DNA of 8,701 nt, taken from contig CAOOJO010000092.1 in assembly GCA_948496895.1 (NCBI GenBank), positions 1 through 8,701 on the forward strand, written 5' to 3'. Of this stretch, positions 1 through 6,929 are shown in pieces. A program made the position numbers and the translations under genes. Position 1 is the first letter of the stretch. Every line of letters begins with the position of its first letter. This DNA is from an uncultured Acetatifactor sp. Lineage in GTDB: Bacteria; Bacillota; Clostridia; Lachnospirales; Lachnospiraceae. Below the pieces are notes generated by a model that did no database searches, was not told the origin of the DNA, and saw only the letters and a list, made by a program, of their open reading frames with translations.

Positions 1-624
1 GTTCACCACCGCGAACAGCACCACTGTCGCCAGAGCCGGAAGGGAGACCGGCAGATAGACCTTCAAAAGGATGGCCATGGGGCTGGCCCCGTCAATGCGC
101 GCCGCCTCGTCCAGGGATTCCGGAACCCCCTTGAAAAAGTTAATCAGCAGAATCACGTTGAACACAGGCACCGCTCCCGGCAGCACCAGCGACCAAATCG
201 TATTCACCAGATGGAGCTTGCTCACCACCATGAACAGCGGAATGACGCCTCCTGAAAACAGCATGGCAAAGATGACAATCCTCATGTAGACCTCCCTTGC
301 CCGGAAGCGGAGCCTGCTCTTGGAGAGGGGATAGGCCATGGATATGGTGAACACCATGTTGATCAATGTCCCCAGCACCACGCGTTCCACGGAAATCAGG
401 AAGGATTTCCAGAACTGGGCGTCCCCCAGCAGCTTCTTGTAAGTCGATACATTGAAATCCTTAGGCCAGAGCCCTACCTCGTTGGCTGAAACGGCATCGC
501 TTCCGCTTAAAGAAATGGCGACCATGTTCAGCAGGGGCAGCAGACAGCTCAAAGTCAATATGATGACCACTGCCCATACAATGATTTTCGATATGAGATA
601 ACCTGCGCTCATTTTCTTCTTCAT
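1..624 (-). CDS. Carbohydrate ABC transporter permease, LplC/YtcP (MalG-like) type, partial
   Basis: This is the second membrane subunit of a sugar ABC importer. The window edge cuts it after 208 residues; the family is usually about 290-300 residues, so roughly 85-90 C-terminal residues are missing. It starts ATG-AAG-AAG-AAA at 624, with GAGAGG about 7 bases upstream. A first membrane segment spans about residues 12-35. A phrase typical of LplC/YtcP proteins, FSGGVIPLF, lies at about 123-131. The ATPase-docking EAA loop is at about 173-179 (EAARIDG), followed by VYLPVSLPAL. It is the third gene of the importer operon, 66 bp after the first permease, with a short GC hairpin in the gap. The family is clear from sequence; the substrate is unknown. 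Confidence 0.93.
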   Translation of the reverse strand, partial: MKKKMSAGYLISKIIVWAVVIILTLSCLLPLLNMVAISLSGSDAVSANEVGLWPKDFNVSTYKKLLGDAQFWKSFLISVERVVLGTLINMVFTISMAYPLSKSRLRFRAREVYMRIVIFAMLFSGGVIPLFMVVSKLHLVNTIWSLVLPGAVPVFNVILLINFFKGVPESLDEAARIDGASPMAILLKVYLPVSLPALATVVLFAVVN

Positions 625-638
625 TCTTATACCTCTCT

Positions 639-654
639 GCGCGCTACAGCGCGC
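639..654 (-). promoter_or_regulatory. Short GC hairpin between the two permease genes
   Basis: GCGCGC-TGTA-GCGCGC on the minus strand forms a 6-bp stem with a 4-base loop. It lies directly before the ribosome binding site (631-637) of the second permease. It has no T-run, so it is unlikely to be a terminator. It could stabilise a processed mRNA end or affect translation of the downstream gene; that role is inference. The perfect self-complementarity is seen directly. Confidence 0.4.
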
Positions 655-690
655 TTACCAATCAATATTTTAGAACGTCCGGACAGCTCC

Positions 691-1629
691 TCAGAAGATA
701 CCGGAACCGGTGGCCTTCTTGGCGCACTTGTTCGCGCTCAGTATCAATATGAAGCTGATGACTGATTTCAGCAGTCCTACCGCGGCACCGATGCTGTACT
801 GCCGCTCCACCATACCGATACGATATACATAGGTATCAATGATGTCTGCCGTCTCATAGACGATAGGGTTATACAGATTGAAAATCTGGTCGAAGCCGGC
901 ATTCAGGATGTTGCCCAGATTAAGAGCCGTCATCAGCACTACGGTGGGCAGGAGCGCAGGGACGGTGATATGCCAGATCTGCTTGAAGCGGTTGGCCCCG
1001 TCTATATTGGCGGCCTCGTACAGTCCTGGGTCGATGCCTGTCAGGGCCGCAAGATAGACTACGGAATTATAGCCAAATTCTTTCCATATGTCCGTCCCTA
1101 CGATGACCTTTCGGAACCAGTCGTTGCTGGCCAGGAACTGAATCGGCTGTCCTCCGAACATGGTCACTACCGCGTTGAAGGGGCCCTCCAGCGAAAACAT
1201 ATTGGTGACAACGGTAGCCAGCACGACCCAGGACAGGAAGTGGGGCAGGTACACGATGGTCTGGAATGTCCTCTTGAACACATTCACCGTAATCTCGTTC
1301 AAAAGGATGGCAAATGTCACCGGCACGAAGATGTTCATGAGCAGCTTCGAGAAAGCGATCACCAGCGTATTGACAAAGACCTGTCTGCCGTCCGGCAGGC
1401 TGAAGATGAACTGGAAATTATCAAGCCCCACCCACTTGGATCCCAGAAGTCCCTTTGCGGGGACATAATTCTGGAATGCCATCAGGGAGCCCACAAGGGG
1501 GACGAACACAAAGAGCAGAAGTATGATCATGCCGGGAAGCAGCATCAGGTGAAAGGTCTTCTCTTCTCTGGTCAGGCCGCGCTTTTTTGCCTTAACTGCG
1601 GAAACGTTTTTGTTCTGAGCCATTTTCAT
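691..1629 (-). CDS. Sugar ABC transporter permease, LplB/UgpA type
   Basis: This is the first membrane subunit of the importer, 312 residues and full length for the family. The N-terminus is short, basic and cytoplasmic. Membrane segments are likely at about residues 28-50, 86-111, 124-146, 176-197, 222-244 and 278-299. The ATPase-docking EAA loop starts at residue 205 (EAANIDG) and runs into WHITVPALLP. A strong GAGGAGGAG lies just upstream. Two starts are possible: ATG at 1629 (4 bases after AGGAGG) and ATG at 1623 (10 bases after it), giving MAQNKN. The difference is only two residues. It begins 13 bp after the binding-protein stop codon, so it is co-transcribed with it. LplB-type permeases pair with LplC-type permeases and oligosaccharide-binding lipoproteins. 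The substrate is unknown. Confidence 0.95.
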   Translation of the reverse strand: MKMAQNKNVSAVKAKKRGLTREEKTFHLMLLPGMIILLLFVFVPLVGSLMAFQNYVPAKGLLGSKWVGLDNFQFIFSLPDGRQVFVNTLVIAFSKLLMNIFVPVTFAILLNEITVNVFKRTFQTIVYLPHFLSWVVLATVVTNMFSLEGPFNAVVTMFGGQPIQFLASNDWFRKVIVGTDIWKEFGYNSVVYLAALTGIDPGLYEAANIDGANRFKQIWHITVPALLPTVVLMTALNLGNILNAGFDQIFNLYNPIVYETADIIDTYVYRIGMVERQYSIGAAVGLLKSVISFILILSANKCAKKATGSGIF

Positions 1630-1642
1630 GTCTCCTCCTCAA

Positions 1643-3349
1643 TCATTTTTTAATCGCATCGTTCACTTCCTGAGTGATTCCCTCGCCGCCCGCATTGTTC
1701 CAGTCCGCCACGAACTGGTCGAAATAGGACAGATCCTCCTCGCCGACGATGATCTTCAGGATGGACTGCATCTCGATCTTCTCCAGGGAAGCCCATTTCG
1801 TCTTCATGGATTCGGTGGTCTCAAAGAAAGCGGGCGTCACAAAGTCCGCAGGTTCCGCAATCATGCGCTTCATGGCCACAAGGCGGGACATGTACTGGGA
1901 ATAGTCCGCGGAATCCGCTTTCTGCCCATTGCCCTCTGCCTCCATGAACCGCAGGGCCGCTTCGTAGTACCCCTGTTCCTCTGTGGTCAGCGTGGCCACG
2001 TCGGCGCTGCCATCCAGGACCGCCTCCACATGCTGGGTCATCACTTCCGCGTTGTTGCCTGGCTGCACTTCGCAGTACAGAGGCCAGTTGAAGTAGGCGA
2101 TGGACTGGTTCTCCAGAATCTCCTTGGAGGCCTCGGATTTATCCTGCTTGGAATACTCTGAATTTATGTTGACAATCTTCATGGCGATTTCGGGATAGGC
2201 GAAGCCCTTCTTCACCACCACGAATCCGCCGTAGGACTTGGTGTTGATGGCGTTGATTTTACCGTTGGAGCCTACTGGTGCCGAGATGTTCACCCACTCC
2301 GCGTCCTTTGTGGCATAGGTGGACGTCTGGGCCGTGTTGAAAGGAGACCACCAGGGCCCTATGTAAGCGCCGCACTGTCCGCTGGAAATCAGGGCAACGA
2401 TGTCGTCATTGGTACGGGTAGTGAACTGGGTGTCCAGCAGCCCCTCCTGATACCAGTCCCGCAGCAATGCCAGGGCATCCTTCATCTCCGGCTGTACGGA
2501 GCCGTACACCGCGTTTCCGCTGGCATCCTTGATCCAGATATTGGGATACGCGCCGAGCGCGGTGAAGATATTGTCGATTGCGAATGTATTGTTGGGATAG
2601 CTGCCGTAAACCTCCGCGTGAACCACGAGGCCTACCGTATCGTCCTGGCCGTTGCCGTCCGGATCCTGGGAGATGAACGCCCGGAGGAGGTCTGCCACCT
2701 CGTCCAGCGTAGAGGGCTCGGAAAGGTTCAGCTTATCCATCCAGTCCTTGCGCACCCAGAGGAAATCCTGGCCATCGCTGAGCTGGGTCTTGGGAATAGC
2801 CATGATCTTCCCGTCAAAGGTCACTGTGTTCAGCGGATTGTTCTCAGCGCCGTAGCTGTCATAGGCAGCCTTTACCGTGTCGCATGCCAGGTTATTGTAG
2901 ATATCCGTCAAATCCTCAATCATGTCATTCTCCACCAGGTCTACCAGGGTCGCGTAGTCGCTGATATACATGATGTCAGGGATATCCTGGCTCGCAATGG
3001 CCATGGACACCTTCTGGTCATAATCCGGGCCAGTGGTGGCCTCGAACATATTTTCATTCTGGACATTGATGATTTCCTTCACGTAGCGGGTATAGGCATT
3101 GTCCGCCGGCGTATCGTTTTCGTAGGGCGTCCCCACCAGGGTGTCTCCGCCCTGATTGGTCAGGTTATACCCGCTGGTGTAGGTCACGGTCTCCGGATAT
3201 TTCCCGTAAGGGTCGCCTGCCGCGGCCTCCCAGGCCGCCTTTTCCTCCTCCGACATGCCTGCCGTAGAGTCGCCTGAACCGCCGCAGCCTCCCAGAAGCG
3301 TCATAGCCATCGCTGCCGCAAGCACAAGACTCAAGTGTTTCTTTTTCAT
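1643..3349 (-). CDS. Extracellular solute-binding lipoprotein (LipO/YtcQ-like) of a sugar ABC importer
   Basis: This 568-residue lipoprotein captures the substrate outside the membrane and delivers it to the two permeases. The N-terminus has a basic MKKK stretch, a hydrophobic segment and a lipobox ending LLGGC, with the lipidated Cys at residue 22, followed by a Gly/Ser/Asp-rich linker. The C-terminus has the block typical of large LipO/YtcQ proteins: a KIIVGEEDLSYFDQFV segment, then DWNNAGGEGITQEVN. I chose ATG 3349 over the in-frame ATG at 3358 because GGAGG (3359-3363) directly abuts the upstream ATG but lies 9 bases before the lower one. It is the first gene of the importer operon, which fits high expression. 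It diverges from the response regulator gene that probably activates it. An oligosaccharide substrate is likely from the family, but which one cannot be told. Confidence 0.94.
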   Translation of the reverse strand: MKKKHLSLVLAAAMAMTLLGGCGGSGDSTAGMSEEEKAAWEAAAGDPYGKYPETVTYTSGYNLTNQGGDTLVGTPYENDTPADNAYTRYVKEIINVQNENMFEATTGPDYDQKVSMAIASQDIPDIMYISDYATLVDLVENDMIEDLTDIYNNLACDTVKAAYDSYGAENNPLNTVTFDGKIMAIPKTQLSDGQDFLWVRKDWMDKLNLSEPSTLDEVADLLRAFISQDPDGNGQDDTVGLVVHAEVYGSYPNNTFAIDNIFTALGAYPNIWIKDASGNAVYGSVQPEMKDALALLRDWYQEGLLDTQFTTRTNDDIVALISSGQCGAYIGPWWSPFNTAQTSTYATKDAEWVNISAPVGSNGKINAINTKSYGGFVVVKKGFAYPEIAMKIVNINSEYSKQDKSEASKEILENQSIAYFNWPLYCEVQPGNNAEVMTQHVEAVLDGSADVATLTTEEQGYYEAALRFMEAEGNGQKADSADYSQYMSRLVAMKRMIAEPADFVTPAFFETTESMKTKWASLEKIEMQSILKIIVGEEDLSYFDQFVADWNNAGGEGITQEVNDAIKK

Positions 3350-3358
3350 TTCCCTCAT

Positions 3359-3363
3359 CCTCC
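3359..3363 (-). promoter_or_regulatory. Ribosome binding site deciding the binding-protein start
   Basis: GGAGG on the minus strand lies 9 bases before ATG 3349. It directly touches the alternative ATG at 3356-3358, which is too close for initiation. The shorter product, starting MKKK, also gives a standard signal peptide. Confidence 0.75.
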
Positions 3364-3388
3364 ATTTTCTTTTTCTGTATACACTGTC

Positions 3389-3420
3389 TTTTTCATTTTC
3401 CCGGCGGAATATATGAAAAA
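3389..3420 (-). promoter_or_regulatory. Leader hairpin upstream of the importer operon
   Basis: An 8-bp perfect inverted repeat, TTTTTCAT (3420-3413 on the minus strand) and ATGAAAAA (3396-3389), encloses a second 4-bp stem TTCC/GGAA with loop GCCG. The two helices are separated only by a 3x1 internal loop, giving 12 pairs in all. It lies in the predicted 5' leader of the binding-protein gene, about 25 bases before its ribosome binding site. No T-run follows on the minus strand. It may be an RNA structure for stability or control, or a DNA operator dyad; the sequence alone cannot decide. Confidence 0.45.
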
Positions 3421-3447
3421 CCGTGGGAAAATATTTTTTGTATAATC

Positions 3448-3476
3448 ATCATATCAGACAACCAGTGGAGACGAAA
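3448..3476 (-). promoter_or_regulatory. Probable promoter of the importer operon
   Basis: On the minus strand, TATGAT (3453-3448; five of six match the -10 consensus) lies 17 bases downstream of TTTCGT (3476-3471), a poor -35. Transcription would start near 3441, giving a leader of about 90 bases. A weak -35 with a good -10 is typical of a promoter needing an activator, here most simply the AraC-domain regulator encoded divergently. This is inference. A plus-strand TATAAT at 3441-3446 overlaps the region but has no recognisable -35. Confidence 0.45.
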
Positions 3477-3538
3477 TATAAGAAATCCGTAAAATATGTC
3501 AGATTTCCGAGTTTCTATCCAAAACGGCCAACAGGGAT

Positions 3539-3567
3539 TTGACAGCCCCGGTCTGTGAGGATATACT
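3539..3567 (+). promoter_or_regulatory. Near-consensus sigma-A promoter of the two-component operon
   Basis: A perfect -35 TTGACA (3539-3544), a 17-base spacer and a -10 TATACT (3562-3567; five of six) point rightward. Transcription would start near 3574, giving a leader of about 87 bases before the regulator's ATG at 3661. The quality of this promoter suggests constitutive basal expression of the regulator and kinase. Confidence 0.8.
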
Positions 3568-3603
3568 TTCCATATACAAATTGCTGTGCGGCAGATAAAG
3601 GCG

Positions 3604-3627
3604 CTTCCGCCGGACGGACGGCGGGAG
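3604..3627 (+). promoter_or_regulatory. GC-rich hairpin in the leader of the two-component operon
   Basis: CTTCCGCCG (3604-3612) pairs with CGGCGGGAG (3619-3627) in a 9-bp stem with one G-T wobble and the 6-base loop GACGGA. It lies between the predicted transcription start and the ribosome binding site (3648-3652). No T-run follows, so it is not a classical terminator. It might tune mRNA stability or translation of the regulator; this role is inference. Confidence 0.5.
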
Positions 3628-3660
3628 GATAGGCGCGGCAGTGGAACAGGAGCGTGGCTT

Positions 3661-5172
3661 ATGTACCGCATATTGATTGTAGATGATGAAAAGACCGAGA
3701 GGGAATGCATCCGTTTCCTGATCAACGAGTCCGGCATCCCTCTTGAAATCATGGATGCCAGCGATGGAAGCAGCGCGCTCCATATCCTGGGAGACTGGCC
3801 TGTGGACATTCTCTTCACGGATGTCCAGATGCCGCTGATGGACGGTCTGGAGCTGATCCGCAATGCCCAGAGGCTGCGCCCCGACCTGAAAATCATCATT
3901 TTCAGCGGCTACGCGGATTTCGAATACGCCCGCACCGCCATCACTCTGGGCGTGGAGAATTACATCTTAAAGCCGGTGATTCCCGATGAACTGGAGCGCA
4001 CCCTGAGCCAGCTCATCCGCCAGCTGGACGAAGAGCAGGACAGCCGCAGGCAATTGGACAAACAGCACTCCTTCCTGCTGCAGTACTCCCTCCAGCTCTC
4101 CATCTCCGGCAATTTCAGCACGGACAAGGCAGACAGCTATGTCCTGGAGCAGCTTCCTCTGTTTCAGAACATGGTGCTGCTCCACTTTAACGACACCTTT
4201 CTGGAAAACAATTATTTCACCCTTTACGATGACCTGCGGAACGGCCTGAACCTGGATATGGAGCTTCTGACCCTCTCGCCGGAGCAGGCGCTGCTGATGC
4301 TGCGCTCTCCCATCGAAAGTCCCGTTCCCTGGGGCAGGATGCTGCTCTCCCACATAGAGTCCAGCTTCCAGACCTCCTGCTGCCTGTCCGTGAGCCAGCC
4401 TCTGCGCCTTTATCCCTCCCTGAAGGATGCCTTTGCCGAGGTGGAGAGTCAGATGGAGCAGCGCTTCTGGTCGCCCAAGGAGCAGATTTTCGTCTCCGGG
4501 CAGGTCACCTATGACGATTCCAGCCTGGACGCTTTGGATGACAATCTCCAGCTGTTGCGGATCAAGCAAGCCCTGAACGCCAGGGATGTCCCGGCCCTCC
4601 AGGCAAATCTCAATCTCCTGTGCCAGAAATATAGCCGACCCTCCAGCCAGTCGCAGATTTACGTAAAATTCATCTTTTCCAATCTGCTGACCACCTTGTA
4701 TCCCTATCTCCCCTCTTCAGATACCGCAAAGCCGCTGGACATACTGGTGTCGGAGCTGTATCTGAAGCCGGATATCTCCGAGATCATCCGCATCGTGCAG
4801 GATGTGGCATCAGGCATAATAGCCGGATACACCGATAGCCAGGGCGGAATCCGGCGGGAAATCCTTCAGGTGCAGGAATATATCAGCAAAAACTACGGCA
4901 GCGACCTCTCCGTGGAGATGCTGGCCTCCATCGCTTTCCTGACGCCGGACTACTTAAGCCGCCTTTTTAAGAAGTCCACGGGAAAGAGCCTGTCCCAATA
5001 TATCAGGCAGTACCGCATGGACAAGGCGCAGGAGCTTTTGATCCATACCAACAAGAAGATCATCGACATCGGCTCAATGGTAGGCTACCCGAACTATTCC
5101 TATTTCTGTCAGAGTTTCCGGGAATATTTCGGAACCTCGCCTGAAAAATACCGGAAGGAGAAGACCCCATGA
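3661..5172 (+). CDS. YesN-type response regulator with AraC-family DNA-binding domain
   Basis: This 503-residue cytoplasmic regulator is the output half of a two-component system. The receiver domain (about residues 2-120) shows the acidic pair D8-D9, the phospho-acceptor D54 in FTDVQMP, switch residue S82 in FSGY, and K104 in LKP. A poorly conserved middle region (about 125-395), typical of YesN proteins, links to an AraC-type double helix-turn-helix domain (about 399-503) ending FGTSPEKYRK. I chose ATG 3661 because AGGAG lies 8 bases upstream and the receiver starts at once with MYRILIVDDE. An in-frame ATG at 3586 would add 25 residues unlike the family, encoded across the leader hairpin. 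Its stop overlaps the kinase start by 4 bp. Its likely target is the divergent importer promoter, and perhaps its own. Confidence 0.95.
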   Translation: MYRILIVDDEKTERECIRFLINESGIPLEIMDASDGSSALHILGDWPVDILFTDVQMPLMDGLELIRNAQRLRPDLKIIIFSGYADFEYARTAITLGVENYILKPVIPDELERTLSQLIRQLDEEQDSRRQLDKQHSFLLQYSLQLSISGNFSTDKADSYVLEQLPLFQNMVLLHFNDTFLENNYFTLYDDLRNGLNLDMELLTLSPEQALLMLRSPIESPVPWGRMLLSHIESSFQTSCCLSVSQPLRLYPSLKDAFAEVESQMEQRFWSPKEQIFVSGQVTYDDSSLDALDDNLQLLRIKQALNARDVPALQANLNLLCQKYSRPSSQSQIYVKFIFSNLLTTLYPYLPSSDTAKPLDILVSELYLKPDISEIIRIVQDVASGIIAGYTDSQGGIRREILQVQEYISKNYGSDLSVEMLASIAFLTPDYLSRLFKKSTGKSLSQYIRQYRMDKAQELLIHTNKKIIDIGSMVGYPNYSYFCQSFREYFGTSPEKYRKEKTP

Positions 5173-6851
5173 ACAAAATCCTGTCTCGTATCCATAGCCT
5201 GAAGTACAGGCAGAAGCTAATCCTCAACTGCATCCTGGTGGGAATCCTGCCTCTGTCCATCATGGCCGTCTACTGCTACCGCCAGACCATCAGTCTGCTG
5301 CAGCATCAGGAGTACTCTGCCCTGGACTCCGCCGCCGGGGTGGCCGTCTCCTCCATCGATTCCCAGATTGTGCTCTATGAGGATCTGCTGAACTATCTTT
5401 CCTTCTCCGATCCTGTCATCATGACCCCCACCCAGGATCCCTCACAGATTCTGGCGACCTATGTGCAGCTCAACTACGAGTTCGACGTCTTCCTGAACGG
5501 CGTGTACGTACAACACCCTGAAATCCTCCAGATTACCGTGTACAACGCCCTGTCCGACCTGACCCATGGGCCACAGCTGCGTCCGGTCTCTGACCTGGAG
5601 AAGCAGCCCTGGTATACGCCGAATGCCGTCACCCCCCGTCCGTCCTGGTATCTCAATGCGGATGGGACAATCTGTGTCATACAGAAAATTCCCAATCCCT
5701 TTTCCAAATATATCGAGTCCTACTCGGATAATTATGTGGGAATCACACTGAGCCCTCCCGCCTTTTTCAAGGTGCTGGAAAACGTCTCCTCCGACTACCA
5801 CCTGGAAGTGTCCACGCCGCTGCAGTCTCTGTATGCTTTCCAGTCCTCCTCCATCGCAGGGCTTGTGCCCGGCCAGGGTGACTGGACCACCATCGCCAGG
5901 AACACCACCAACCATTTCTGGCAGATTGTCCTGGAGAAGCCCACGAAGCTGCTGTACGCGCCGGCAAACCGCATTGCATTGTTCAATACGTCGATTATCA
6001 TTACCTGCCTCTTCCTGCTGCTGTTCTCCAGCCGCTTCCTTTCGGCTTATTTCGTGAAACGCATCAACAGCCTTCACGACAGCATGGAGGCCGTGCGCAG
6101 CGGCAACATGAATATCCAGATCCACGACAATCTGCCTGATGAAATCGGGTCGCTGACCAATAATTTTCAGGAAATGTTGGATGAAATCAATCGTCTGATT
6201 CGCGAGAACTACAAAAATAAGCTGCTTCTGAAGGAGACTCAGCTGAAGACCCTGCAGGCGCAGATCAACCCGCATTTTCTATATAATTGCCTCTCCCTGA
6301 TCAACAGCAAGGCATTGATGAACAAGCAGCCGGAAATCAGCCAGATGTCCCAGCGGCTGTCCACCTTCTACCGCACTACATTAAATAAGGGAAGATCCGA
6401 AACGACCCTCCCCAATGAAATCGAAAATATGAAATCCTATGTGGACATCCAGAAGCTCCTCCATGACAACGACTTCGATGTGGTCTACCAGATCGACTCC
6501 CCGCTGCCGGAAATCGAGGTGCCCAACCTCCTGCTGCAGCCCCTGGTGGAAAATGCCCTGGTCCATGGCATCCTGCCCAACAAGTCCAGGTATGGCAGAT
6601 TGTTCCTGGCCATATCAAAGGTCATGGACAAAATCCGCTTCACTGTCCTTGACAATGGTCTGGGCATTCCTACAGAGAAGCTGCCCACCCTGTTGCAGAC
6701 CGATTCCGGCGGCTATGGGCTAAAGAACGTGCACGAGCGCCTGCAGCTCTCTTATGGGGAGGAATATGGGCTCACCATCAACAGCATTCCCGGGGAAAGC
6801 ACTATGATCACTTTCACCATCCCCCTGACAAAGGGCGCTGCCGGGGGATGA
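5169..6851 (+). CDS. YesM-type membrane sensor histidine kinase
   Basis: This 560-residue kinase senses an extracellular signal and phosphorylates the regulator encoded just upstream. A membrane segment at about 18-37 is followed by an extracellular sensor region (about 40-265), probably a Cache-like fold, with a PWY motif at 147-149. A second membrane segment lies at about 269-291, then a HAMP linker (about 292-345). The His_kinase domain has the phospho-acceptor H369 in QINPHFLYN. The HATPase_c domain shows the N-box (E461, N462, H466), the DNGLGIP box (495-501) and GGYGL (514-518). All catalytic motifs are intact. Its ATG overlaps the regulator's TGA (ATGA), with AGGAG 8 bases upstream, so translation is probably coupled. 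The ligand is unknown; a sugar or sugar-loaded binding protein is the natural guess from the divergent importer. Confidence 0.95.
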   Translation: MNKILSRIHSLKYRQKLILNCILVGILPLSIMAVYCYRQTISLLQHQEYSALDSAAGVAVSSIDSQIVLYEDLLNYLSFSDPVIMTPTQDPSQILATYVQLNYEFDVFLNGVYVQHPEILQITVYNALSDLTHGPQLRPVSDLEKQPWYTPNAVTPRPSWYLNADGTICVIQKIPNPFSKYIESYSDNYVGITLSPPAFFKVLENVSSDYHLEVSTPLQSLYAFQSSSIAGLVPGQGDWTTIARNTTNHFWQIVLEKPTKLLYAPANRIALFNTSIIITCLFLLLFSSRFLSAYFVKRINSLHDSMEAVRSGNMNIQIHDNLPDEIGSLTNNFQEMLDEINRLIRENYKNKLLLKETQLKTLQAQINPHFLYNCLSLINSKALMNKQPEISQMSQRLSTFYRTTLNKGRSETTLPNEIENMKSYVDIQKLLHDNDFDVVYQIDSPLPEIEVPNLLLQPLVENALVHGILPNKSRYGRLFLAISKVMDKIRFTVLDNGLGIPTEKLPTLLQTDSGGYGLKNVHERLQLSYGEEYGLTINSIPGESTMITFTIPLTKGAAGG

Positions 6852-6869
6852 ACACGGTTGGGCCAGAGA

Positions 6870-6902
6870 CTGGGCAGATGGCGTCCCGCGCCTGATGCCC
6901 GG
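6870..6902. terminator. Possible hairpin terminator between convergent genes
   Basis: In the 78-bp gap between the kinase and the FAD enzyme, CTGGGCA pairs with TGCCCGG (7 bp with one wobble). Inside it GGCG pairs with CGCC around the loop TCCCG, separated from the outer stem by a symmetrical 3x3 internal loop. On the plus strand only a short TTTT follows, 8 bases later (6911-6914), and the minus strand has no T-run. It may end transcription from either side, but it is not a classical terminator. Confidence 0.35.
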
Positions 6903-6929
6903 CCGAAAACTTTTCACGCTCCTGCAGTC

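Noticed and set aside
970..1653. Long plus-strand frame of 227 codons antisense to the first permease
   Set aside because: It mirrors the real gene. G/C-rich third positions remove stop codons from the antisense frame; the product is rich in His, Gln and Gly, has no domain, and the sense protein is unmistakable.
2618..3277. Plus-strand frame of 219 codons antisense to the binding protein
   Set aside because: Its composition looks like a codon-bias shadow, it has no convincing ribosome binding site, and the opposite strand encodes a well-recognised lipoprotein.
3441..3446. Perfect TATAAT on the plus strand
   Set aside because: No acceptable -35 lies 16-18 bases upstream, and a much better plus-strand promoter sits at 3539-3567.
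3393..3899. Minus-strand frame of 168 codons across the divergent region and the receiver domain
   Set aside because: It covers promoters and hairpins in the control region and is antisense to the receiver; no ribosome binding site or domain supports it.
5442..6275. Minus-strand frame of 277 codons antisense to the sensor kinase
   Set aside because: It lies wholly within a kinase gene with all motifs intact, and the translation has no recognisable domain.
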